Positions 1-9,161 of a stretch of DNA of 64,000 bases are shown here, piece after piece; positions within the stretch are counted from its first letter, which is position 1, and each line of letters begins with the position of its first letter. Source of the stretch: Ophthalmolycus amberensis (taxonomy: Eukaryota > Chordata > Actinopteri > Perciformes > Zoarcidae); contig JAFEUB010001380.1 in NCBI GenBank assembly GCA_024529925.1, positions 18,501 to 82,500 on the forward strand. The letters are read 5' to 3'. The notes beneath the pieces were generated by a model. It worked only from the letters and a program-made list of their open reading frames with translations, was not told the DNA's origin and made no database searches. The translations under genes were made by a program, and so were the position numbers.

Positions 1-1197
1 GCATCATGTAACTAATAGAGGCCTGTAAATGTGCATTATTGTTGTTCTGCATATCAATAAGGTGTTGCTAAAATGTTGTGATCAAACAAGGAGCAGTGTT
101 TTAGAGAGATGATTATCTATCGTATAGTAATTCATCTCTGATGCATGGCTCTTCATGGCATCTTCATCCAGAATCCAAGGAAATGATAAAACAAGTGATA
201 TTTCAAACAAGGTTCTAAAAAAGGAATAACTGACTGAAAATGGCTCAGTTCTGTAGACATGTTGACCAGAATAACTTACTACATAATAAATTACTTTTGG
301 CTGAACAGATCCTTTAACCTCAACTCTTTTAACTGCAGGTTGACATGGAGTTTGGAGTTGACTGGACTGGACCGTGTGGTCATCGTCGGCCTGGTGTTGT
401 GGTCCCTGAAGTTCAGCTGCAACGCTCACTAACTGACCAGGAAGTTGAAAGTCTACCAGACCCCGATGGCCCCCTGTCCAATGTGTTGAATGTCTTTGTA
501 CAAACTGTGAGCGTAATATCAGAAATGCTCCAGTAAATGCCTGCGTCACAAGCTCTATGATGCAGGTGAAAGTTACATAAATGCTCTGATTAATTAAGCA
601 TAGTTCTGAAACCAGTGTTGAGTCGCATTGTTATTTCCTAAACTCCTCTTTGTTTCACATGACTAAAAAGATTAACACAAAAGTAAAAATAATGGTCATG
701 ACAGCACATATATATATATATATTTTTTTATAGCCGATGTCAATGTACGCACTGAATCTCAAGGCTCGAGGAACTGCAACATGCATCCTGTTTCAGAACA
801 ATACCACGAATAAAGAACAGCAACAACAATTCAATCTGTCTCTGTTGTAACAGTCTCCCGATCATCTTTAAAACAATTAAACTGGGAAGAATGGGATTAA
901 ACCTACGAGACAATGGTTGAAGACAAATATGCATCACCACATTGTGTGTGTGAGTGTTACACACTAACATAACTATACTAGTTCACATCATTCATTCAAC
1001 TGCTTTTATACTGTAATTCAATATTTTGGCTGGCAAAGCAAGACAACAAATGCTACACGATTACTAAAGTGTACATACAGAGTGATATATTGATGTACAG
1101 TCTCCTTAGACCAATCCAAACCCAGTGGCAGTGCTACAAAGAGCAGCAAGAATGTCTCTTTCAAAGGTACAGTAGTCTTTGTAATGTCCTGGAAGTT
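1..1197. other. Unassigned sequence left of the first putative exon
   Basis: I see no recognisable gene here. Short open frames occur on both strands but none has a domain or family signature that I know. A short TA run lies near 708-725. The stretch could be 3' flank or 3' UTR of the small minus-strand gene model to the right, or old repeat sequence. Confidence 0.4.
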
Positions 1198-1718
1198 TCA
1201 GCTGGTGGAAGAACTGGGGAAGTTGCTCTCCACCACGTTAATATCCAGCTGGTGTTTGGGAAGCACATTTGCCTCCTTCTTGTCCTTCTCCCTCCTCCTG
1301 TATGGACCAAACAGTCTAGAAAGCTCGGCTATAATCAGGACACGAGAATAAGGACGCTGCAGAAGAAACATGTTGGCTAACGATATCAGGAATGTGATCT
1401 GACGCACAGCATGAATAAATAAATCACTCATCACCGGCGATAGTATTTAGTCTACACAAGGGATTTAGCATGGAAACGTGTTCCCTGCAGAAACCTACCG
1501 TCCACTGGGTGCCTGGGTGTTTCGTGGCGGCCGCGGAGGTGAACGGTGCTGCACAAAAAATAACGAAGTCGTGAACGCCACATCGCTGCCTAGTTCAGTT
1601 TAATATAGTATATTGGCACTTTGACCAACAGTATTTAGCTCAACAACTGCTGTTGTTGTAATGCTGCTTATACGTTTAAACAGAAGAAACTCACAGTTCT
1701 CAAGCTGGTCAGCCACAT
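1198..1718 (-). CDS. Putative two-exon micro-gene, unrecognised product (about 60 aa)
   Basis: I do not recognise this protein. The second exon is read from 1356 to the TGA at 1198-1200 and follows a good acceptor (pyrimidine-rich, ending CTGCAG). The first coding piece runs from an ATG at 1718 to 1695 and is followed by a consensus donor (GTGAGT). It is exactly 24 nt, so the two join in phase to give a protein starting MWLTSLRT and continuing RPYSRVLIIAELSRLFGPYR. It has a short hydrophobic/helical segment, then a basic stretch (RRREKDKKE), then a polar tail ending in SSSTS. An optional 49-nt exon bounded by TTTTTTGTGCAG and GTAGGT lies in the intron (about 1499-1547) and would shift the frame from this ATG. 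The region left of the ATG is CpG-rich with a CCAAT-type motif (ATTGG) near 1825, as in a promoter. It could also be a chance ORF. Confidence 0.3.
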
Positions 1719-1874
1719 CCCGCAGCAGGTCTGCCAGCGGCCGCCCGGTCGCTAGTTATTTGAAGTCGTCTGCAGGGATGATTTGCTAGGAATCGGTTGC
1801 TTCTGTCTTGCTCCCCTACTCGACCAATCCTGCTAAAGAATGAGGTTCAGACCGCCTACCTCATTAACATACGG

Positions 1875-2205
1875 ACACAGAAATACAGAAATAAATAAAT
1901 GAAATACAAAAATGTAGAAATATATGTATTTATTTATGTCCTGTTTAGGTATCAACTTTTATTTATTCATTTCAGCATTTAAATATTTCTGTATTTATTT
2001 CAACATTTATTTATTCTTTTATTTATTTATTTCAACATTTATTTCAGCATTTAAATATTTCTGTGTTTAATTCAACATTTATATATTCTTTTATTTATTC
2101 ATTTCTGTATTTATACATTTATTTATGCATTTATTTATTTATTCCTGTATTTATTTATACATTTATGAATGCATTTATTTATTTATACTTAAGCCATTTT
2201 CTGTC
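1875..2205. repeat. ATTT-rich low-complexity tract
   Basis: Degenerate TTTA/ATTT repeats dominate this stretch on the plus strand, mixed with short copies of a motif like 'tttcagcatttaaatatttc' and 'tttctgtatttatt'. No coding content is credible; the 78-aa open frame across it is pure repeat translation. Confidence 0.75.
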
Positions 2206-2215
2206 CTCCATATCC

Positions 2216-2927
2216 TGGGGCGTATCTCCGAACACTTCCAAACCTTTTTATCAATGCTTTTTCGTGAGGCTTTGTCCATACACCACTGACGCATTTTGAC
2301 AAAAACAAATGTACTTTTGTGACGATTATACAGTGACGATCATACTTTGAAAATACACTAAATAATTGCGAACTCTTGTTCAGTCGGTCAGGATACGTTT
2401 TGGTGCGCCATGCTTAAAAAATATATATTATGCACAATGTCACTACTTCAGCTCTCTTAGTTGTTCGAGGGTAGACTTCTAGCCACTTTGTGAAGTCCAC
2501 ACACATGCGTAACCATTGTTGGTGCATTTCAGCTTGCCAACTAGATCCATCCAGACTAGTCTGAAGGGCTCAGTCACCTTAGAATGCAAACCAAAGCTTA
2601 CACCAACAAGACTTCATACAACATGTTAAATGTAATGTTTATTCACCTCTACGGGTTATACTGAAATTTCTCCATCATAGAGGTCCTGTTTTTCTGGCAG
2701 GCATCACATTGGGCAATCTGACCAACCGTGGCAAAGAATTTGTCAACAAAGTAAGTTGATTGGAGACAAGAGTTTGCAATTATTTAGTATATTTTCAAAG
2801 TACGATCGTCACTGTATAATCGTCCAAAAATACATTTGTTTTCGTCAAAATGCGTTGGTGGTGTATGGTCGAAGCCTCGCGAAAAAGCATTGATAAATAT
2901 GTTTGGAAGTGTTCGGAGAGATGCCCA
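2216..2927 (-). mobile_element. Inverted-repeat element carrying an integrase remnant
   Basis: Two arms of about 160 bp (2216-2378 and 2767-2927) are imperfect inverted copies of each other, with roughly 90 percent identity by eye. The spacer read on the minus strand translates in broken frames to an integrase-like segment. It has a zinc-binding-type piece (QCDACQKN), then a core start (EPFRLVWMDLVG) and, after a frameshift, VDFTKWLEVYP. These look like the first two catalytic Asp regions of the Ty3-type / GIN integrase fold. The combination of long inverted arms with a gypsy-type integrase suggests a deleted Ginger-like DNA transposon, or a fold-back element that captured an integrase piece. 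Stop codons and frameshifts make it dead. No target duplication could be confirmed. Confidence 0.55.
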
Positions 2928-3840
2928 AGGAAACCAGTTGTTTCAGTTCACCCGAAACCAAAACGTTCCCTGGGCAGTAACGAGGTATGAGCTAATGGAT
3001 AAATGTAGCTCAAGCGCAAGTTCAGTCAGGAAGACACTCACTGGTAATCTCTGTCTTTCCTCTCCTTGTAATTACTCTATCAGCTGATTGGGGGCGTGCA
3101 CTTTTAAGTAACCAACCAGATTCTGCACACCGGTTCCTCAAGCCAATCATATCGTTGCTGTCAAACTTTAAATAGTGTTCTCCTCTCTGCTGCTGTCAGT
3201 TGTCATTTCAGCTAAGCAGAGGTGACCCGCCTCCACCCCAGTCGCCTCCAGTCAGCATCACAGTCATGCATTCATCATCAGATTGCAGCAACTCCTTTCA
3301 TCACCACCACCAGTGTCTGGACTCCAGGGGGGATTAGGCCTGTGGGACCTCAGTATCCCTACCCTCGGTGATAGTACTTCAGGATGGAGTCCAATCGCCA
3401 AAGACTTTGCACTTTTCATATTTGACGCTTGTATAATAAATCATTGTTAAATTATGAAACAAGTCTCTCCTGATTGAAATACTTGAATGACTGATGCATC
3501 TGTCAGAGTAAGTGGTGGACCGCGTAGCGCCACCGCCTTTGGTTTACTGTTATTTTGCTCGCCAGAGTTCGAATCCAAGTTGTTGCGATCTTTCCATGTA
3601 TTTCTTCATACGTGGCTGTGATGTAGTGCTCACTTATACAATCGTAATCCTGCAATTTATATGAGATGTGTCTTTTAGATCTCCAGCAATATGTTTGTGA
3701 ATGTGTGACGAATCAGGCGACAGAGGCAGAAAACCGCTGCAGCTGTTAAGCGAACACAACACACGCACGGAAGGGAAACCAGTAGGGACGTAACACCGGC
3801 AACAAAAAGGGAGGCCACACACAGATATCATCATCATCAT
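2928..3840. other. Unassigned stretch, LTR-like in its middle
   Basis: No gene is recognised. Around 3165-3455 the sequence has the layout of an LTR: an AT-rich TATA-like box, a CT/CA-rich leader and an AATAAA signal near 3436. I could not find matching ends or a second copy, so this is only a suggestion. The right part (3634-3840) has no recognisable content before the LINE tail. Confidence 0.25.
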
Positions 3841-4235
3841 CTTCATCTTCTTCTTCTTCTTCTTCTTCTTCTTCTTCTTCTTCTTCTTGTTTTATGGCGG
3901 ATGGCATCCAGTGAAAGGTGCATTACCGCCACCTACTATATTGGAGTGTGGACCCGATAACCTATCCCCTAACCAAACCTAAACCAAAAAAAACGAAACA
4001 AAATAAAGTAAAATAAAATAAAACAAACCAAAAAAGGAGTTCTCCATTTCAGAGACTTAAATTATTTTACTCAATCCTGTTTCTTTCACATATTGTAGTA
4101 TGTTTCTTGCCCCCAAGGTTAATGCATATTTTAGATTTAGTTCCTCCACTCCCAGCCTCCTCTTCAACCTGTCTCGCTCAAGTGAGAATTTCTGGCAATG
4201 ACATATGATATGGTCTACAGATTCTGGTATTTGGA

Positions 4236-5398
4236 CAGTGCCGGCTGGCCAATAGAGGGCCATGGGGCCTGGCCCCACCTTGAGCCACACAAAAAAATAA
4301 AAAATTATAATAATCATAAATTATACAAATTGTCAATCAGCGCCCTCAAATAGATTCAGCTCGGGGCCAGAACGATCTGGCCCCACTAGCTGCGCGTTCT
4401 CGTCAGGAGAAGTCTCTACAGGCGAGCGCCAGCGCGAGCACTCCTCCTCCAAGACCCGTTTGAGAGGAGAACTTTGAGGAGAACCTTCAGGCCAAAGAGC
4501 TGAGAGATGAGGAGGTAAGGAAACATGAGAACACCAGGGTAGGGAGTGAGGGATGAGGAGGTAAGGAAACATGAGAACACCAGGGTAGGGAGTGAGGGAG
4601 GAGGAGGTAAGGAAACATGAGAACACCAGGGTAGGGAGTGAGGGATGAGGAGGTAAGGAAACATGAGAACACCAGGGTAGGGAGTGAGGGAGGAGGAGGT
4701 AAGGAAACATGAGAACACCAGGGTAGGGAGTGAGGGAGGAGGAGGTAAGGAAACATGAGAACACCAGGGTAGGGAGTGAGGGAGGAGGAGGTAAGGAAAC
4801 ATGAGAACACCAGGGTAGGGAGTGAGGGATGAGGAGGTAAGGAAACATGAGAACACCAGGGTAGGGAGTGAGGGAGGAGGAGGTAAGGAAACATGAGAAC
4901 ACCAGGGTAGGGAGTGAGGGATGAGGAGGTAAGGAAACATGAGAACACCAGGACACACATGGAGAACTCTGTCAAGACATATTATGCAAAGTGAACATCT
5001 TTTCTTCTACATAGTTGTCCTCAGTCTCATCTGCTTAACTTGGTCATGGAGGCATCAACATGTAATAGAGATGTTAAATTAACAGTGAAAACTCATCATA
5101 GCTTAATTTAACATCAGTATTCATAATTACACTTCATGTTTACTTCTTCTGATCTTTACCTCCTATAACAAGGTCCATAGGGGCATCTCAATAAATGAAC
5201 ATGTTGTATTATGTTATGTTATATTATATTATATAAGTGTTATTTGCTGCTTTTTTTCGTGTTGGAATAAATGTTAAATATTTGACTGCAAAGTAGTAAT
5301 GCGTGTTTGATACTTACATTTTTTTGCATTAAATCATACTGGGATGTTTGCTGAAATTGATCGGATGGCCCTAGAACATGTTCCACCAGCCGCCACTG
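4236..5398. mobile_element. Non-autonomous hAT-like element containing a minisatellite
   Basis: The left end reads CAGTGCCGGCTGG and the right end is the inverse of CAGTGGCGGCTGG, giving hAT-style terminal inverted repeats. The flanks are tatttgga and tatttgtc, a decayed 8-bp target duplication. The host LINE reading frame (GLCEH ... QIPESVDH) resumes exactly across the two flanks, which confirms the insertion limits. No transposase is present. The 46-bp tandem array at 4508-4950 sits inside it. A second copy of its right end lies at 20207-20350. Confidence 0.75.
4508..4950. repeat. 46-bp minisatellite, about 10 copies
   Basis: Near-identical tandem units contain 'aaggaaacatgagaacacca' followed by a GGGTAGGGAGTGAGGG block. 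Main variation is a GATGAGG/GAGGAGG difference. Because 46 is not a multiple of 3 and the minus strand lacks stops, all three minus frames stay open (162-207 aa); these are not genes. Confidence 0.9.
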
Positions 5399-5572
5399 TA
5401 TTTGTCAGTGCTCACATAGTCCTGCTGGGTGTTTATTTATTAGTTGCATTGTTTTGTTCAGCCTTGTGTGCCCAACCCTCAGTCTGGTTAACATGTTTTC
5501 TTCTGTGGTGCTTCTTCTGGATGTTCTCCCTTTGTCAACTTCTCTCTGAACCGCATAAAGATGTCTTCCTTT

Positions 5573-5811
5573 CTGTTTGCTGCTGCCTTTAATTGAACCA
5601 CGTTCAATTAATATATTAATCAATTTCCTGGATTTCTGCATTTTACTACTGCATTTTATTTCTTACACTGTTTTTTAATTGTTTTTGAAATCTCCTTTTC
5701 TTTTGCCTTGTGTTTTGATGCTTTTAATGGTTTTATGTGAAGCACTTTGAATTACCTTGTTGTTGAAATGTGCTATACAAATAAACTTGCCTTGCCTTGC
5801 CTTGCCTTCCT
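5573..5811 (+). mobile_element. LINE 3' tail fragment inserted in the I-type LINE
   Basis: This short piece ends with the typical teleost LINE tail: GTGAAGCACTTTGAATTACC, then a GTGCTATACAAATAAA segment and a (CTTGC)n-like run. It splits the RNase H-downstream region of the minus-strand LINE between 'VGDTGR' and 'GRHLYAVQRE'. It is a strongly 5'-truncated insertion with no coding content. The left limit is approximate. Confidence 0.6.
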
Positions 5812-7729
5812 GTGTCTCCTACATCCCAACTGTGCTGCCATTCCTTCATAATATTTCTTTTAATTATTGATTTAGCTTCTGCTTTGCTGAGTAACATGTC
5901 TGTCTTGTGCTGCCTTTCTAAAGCTTGTTTTGCTGATGTATCTGCTCTTTTGTTTCCTTCTACCTCTCTGTGTGCTGGTACCGACATAATGAGAATAAAA
6001 TATGCATATTCTTGAGTCGGAACAGTGTTTCGTATATTTCATTAATTAAATCCAGCCTGCTATGGGATGTGAATGGTTGTAATGAGGATAATGCTGAACT
6101 GGAATCTGAACAGACAACGACCTTTTCGACCCGAACCTCCTCTACCCACTGCAGTGCTGTTATAATGGCCGACGCCTCAACTGTATAAACAGATGATCTG
6201 ATGTTCTCCTCTTGACTTCATATTGCAAGGATGGTATGGTGACTGCAAAACCAGTTCTACCTGTATCAGGATCTTTAGACCCATCTGTTTGTGCTGGAGT
6301 ACATGACTGATATGTTGTCTGTAGTCTGTCCTCCACCACTCCTGCCATGTTATCAATGTCTTTAAATGTCTGGGCTTTGTCCTAAACATAATGATCAACT
6401 GACCCTGAGGGAAACAGCCCCGGTGGTGCAGTTGATGACGGTGCTGTAGGAGTGAATATTATCTGATCCAATGACACATCTCTTGCTAATGTCCCACTGC
6501 TCCATGTAAAACATTCCTGTTTGTCCCGTTCTCTTTCCCAACATGGCAGAAGCACCTTAGTGGTTGGATGATTATCTCCAGAATGTCCTTGATTGGCCCA
6601 GTAGTTCATAGTTAAGAGCTTGCGTCTCAAATGCAGCGGCGTCTCACCTCCACCTGAAGAGCAGCCACGGGACTCGTCTTAAAAGCACAACACAGTCTCA
6701 GAGCTTGGGATTGTAACACTTCCAGCTTCTTTAGTGAAGTTTTTGCAGCTGATCCAAATACTACACAACCATAATCAAGGACTGATCTCATCAAAGTGGT
6801 ATAAATATTTTTTATTGCAGACCTGCTGGCTCCCCATCCTGACCCTGACAGACACCTCATTACATTTAGAATATTTTTACATCTCACAACTATCCTCTGA
6901 ATATGTTCATTCCATGTTCATTTATCGTCGAGCCTCACACCAAGAAACCTAAAAACGTTCACTTCTTCAATCTTTTGCCCGTATATCTTTATCTGAGCAT
7001 CAACTCCCCTCTTTCTAGTAAACATGATTGTTTTAGTTTTTCCCACAGAAAATTTGAATCCCCATGAATAAGACCATCTTTCTACCACATTCACAGCCTC
7101 TTGTACTTTACATTTAATATGATTTATGTTCTTCCCCCTCCACAGTGCTCCATCATCAGCAGACAGGGATCGCCCAATATCACCCTGAACCTGAAGGAAA
7201 ACATCCTGTATCACGATGGAGAAGAGTATCGGACTGATGACACTTCCCTGAGGTGTTCCATTCTCTACCTGGTATCTTCTAGATAGTGCTGCCCCAATTC
7301 TAACTTGAATAAATCTGTTTACTAAAAAATCTTTAATCCAATTATATGTTCTGCCACCTATTCCTATCATCTTTAATTTAATCAATAACCCCTACCTCCA
7401 AACCATATCATATGCCTTTTCCACATCAAAGAACAGCCATCACTGACTCCTCATTCACCGGGCCTTTTTCATTTCTGTTTCTAAACATATCATTGGGTCC
7501 ATAGTTCCTCTACCTTTCCGAAATCCACTTTGATGAGGTGTTATCATTCCCCTGGACTCCATATAGAATGTTAATCTATCTGTAATCATTCTTTCCATTA
7601 TCGTACCTACATGGGATGTTAATCCTATGGGTCTATCATTTATTGGGTTTGATGAGTCTTTCCCTGGTTTCCTGATTGGGATAATCACAGCTTCTTTCCA
7701 AGAACTAGGCACACAGATATCTAACCCAA

Positions 7730-9018
7730 TGCAGTTTATTTAAGCTCCACAACTTCAGCATAGTTGAAACAACGATGAGGCTGGTGCAGCAGGCCCTGCT
7801 GAGAGAGAGACACTCCCAGAAGTGCTGTCTTTTATGCCTTCTTGGAGGCTCCAATCAGATGGGCTGGTATGAGCAGGTGAATGTGCCAGCTCCTCCCACC
7901 AGGAAACCATCACTGGGTACATCTCAAGTCTCTTAATTGTCGTTTCCTCGCTCCTCGATCCTCGCTTGAACCGGAACTTGTTTCTGCGCCGCCATATTGA
8001 CGGCCGTCCCAAAGCTCTAATGTAGCTCTGAGGATGGAGGATGGAGGAGGGACCTCGGAGGAGCCATGAGCGAGGACCCACGAGAACAGACTTCCAGGAA
8101 GTGTTTTAACGGCCGACACGCCCCCTCATTGTTCATCAGTCATGTGATTGGACGCTGCAGCCGATCGGACTGACTGACTGAGTTTAAAACCAGAGTGAAG
8201 ACAGATCAGATTAAACTCTAGTTTATATTTGATTAGGTTTCTGATTCAACATCTGGTTTAAATAAATGTTCATTGTAGTCTGAACAACAAAAGGACCACA
8301 AACAACTTTCTACATTTATTAGAAAGATTTGTGTTTTCATGATCTGATGTTTCCCTCAATAACTTTATTATGAATACAATTAAAGTCAGAGAGAGCTGAG
8401 AGACGAAACACGTTTTACATCATTCCTGAGTGTTTGATGAGTTTTATCATTTAAGAGAAACAATAATGATATTCTGGGTTATTTAATAATGACGTCAGTC
8501 ACAATTTAAAAACGTACAGACGCAAATAATTCATAAATAAGACGATCGCATTCCGCCGATAGAAATGGATCCTGAGCTTATAAACAGAACACAGAACACA
8601 GTTTGTTAACAGACTACAGAGAGAAACACTCTACAGTGGTGATCACTGTGTGTCTTTATTAGTTATTAGTATTATTAGTTACTGTTATTAAGTACACTGA
8701 TCATGTGAACAGACACTAACTTATCAAAAGTCTCTCCAGCTGTTAAAGCCGACTGACAGCTGATCAGCTGTGATCATCAGCACCGTCATCAGAAACAGAC
8801 GTCGCTTCACGTGACGCTTCAGAGGAAAGGACGTCTCATGTCTCTGAAAACATATTTCCTCGTTTCCTCTCCTCGCATGGTTTCCTCCATGCATCCCTGG
8901 TGGGAGGGACTAAGACGCAAGGAAAGGACACAAGTGAGGGAAACGGGGATGCAGTTAAGAGACTTGAGATGTACCCACAGAGCAGGAACACAGCCAGCAG
9001 AGTGGGAGGGTCGTCACA
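7730..9018 (-). mobile_element. Solo LTR (minus strand) split by a TIR element
   Basis: On the minus strand it starts TGTGACGACCC at 9018 and ends AATAAACTGCA at 7730, so it has the TG...CA limits of an LTR. A TATA-like CATAAAAG and an AATAAA lie in the expected order. Its first about 40 bp (8978-9018) are separated from the rest (7730-7913) by the element at 7914-8977. It resembles the solo LTR at 50814-51112 in its end and overall layout. No coding part or second LTR was found. Confidence 0.6.
7914..8977. mobile_element. Non-autonomous element with matching terminal inverted repeats
   Basis: The left terminus TGGGTACATCTCAAGTCTCT and the right terminus are inverse copies over at least 22 bp; similarity then decays. 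The interior (1.06 kb) has no transposase. It sits inside a solo LTR whose two halves flank it. The target duplication is not clear, so the superfamily is left open. Confidence 0.65.
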
Positions 9019-9097
9019 ATATTTAACAGGTGACTTGTTTCAGGTGTAATGACCGAAGCTAAGCCAACAGGCTAAGAAGCTTGCTAACTGGAGAACT

Positions 9098-9126
9098 TTA
9101 TTTTCCCCTCTATATATCTTTTTATT
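9098..9126 (-). terminator. Candidate poly(A) signals of asb2
   Basis: AATAAA occurs twice on the minus strand (at 9121-9126 and 9098-9103), 36 and 59 nt downstream of the asb2 stop codon at 9162-9164. Either could direct 3' end formation, giving a very short 3' UTR. Confidence 0.5.
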
Positions 9127-9161
9127 GAAGTGTTAACGATTAGCTCATCAGCTTCTTATAT

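Larger units (their letters stand above)
3841..7729 (-). mobile_element. 5'-truncated I/Nimb-type LINE, interrupted twice
   Basis: Read right to left this is one non-LTR retrotransposon. The reverse transcriptase begins near 7727 (PSSWKEAVIIPI, then GTPQGSVISPILF, with a degraded SADDGALW box near 7130). A thumb-like region follows (SVLDYGCVVFGSAAKTSL, about 6780). Next come an RNase H domain (TDGSKDPDTGRTGFAV near 6290, VPAHREVEGNKRAD near 5960) and a C-terminal Cys-rich region (GLCEH near 5405, VDHIICHC near 4200). The 3' end has the teleost-type tail with GGTGGCGGTAATGCACC and an (AAG)n run at 3841-3889. RNase H after RT is characteristic of the I group. It is truncated within RT at the 5' side, has several frameshifts, and is split by a hAT-like element (4236-5398) and a LINE tail (about 5573-5811). 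Not functional. Confidence 0.8.

Noticed and set aside
345..549. Overlapping ORFs of 63 aa (plus) and 155 aa (minus) near the left edge
   Set aside because: No recognisable domain and no splice partners; not enough support for a gene.
3480..3600. B-box-like AGTTCGAATCC, suggesting a tRNA or tRNA-derived SINE
   Set aside because: No matching A box, acceptor stem or cloverleaf could be drawn.
4333..4975. Three minus-strand ORFs of 162-207 aa with PYPGVLMFP repeats
   Set aside because: Translation of the 46-bp minisatellite in a hAT-like element.
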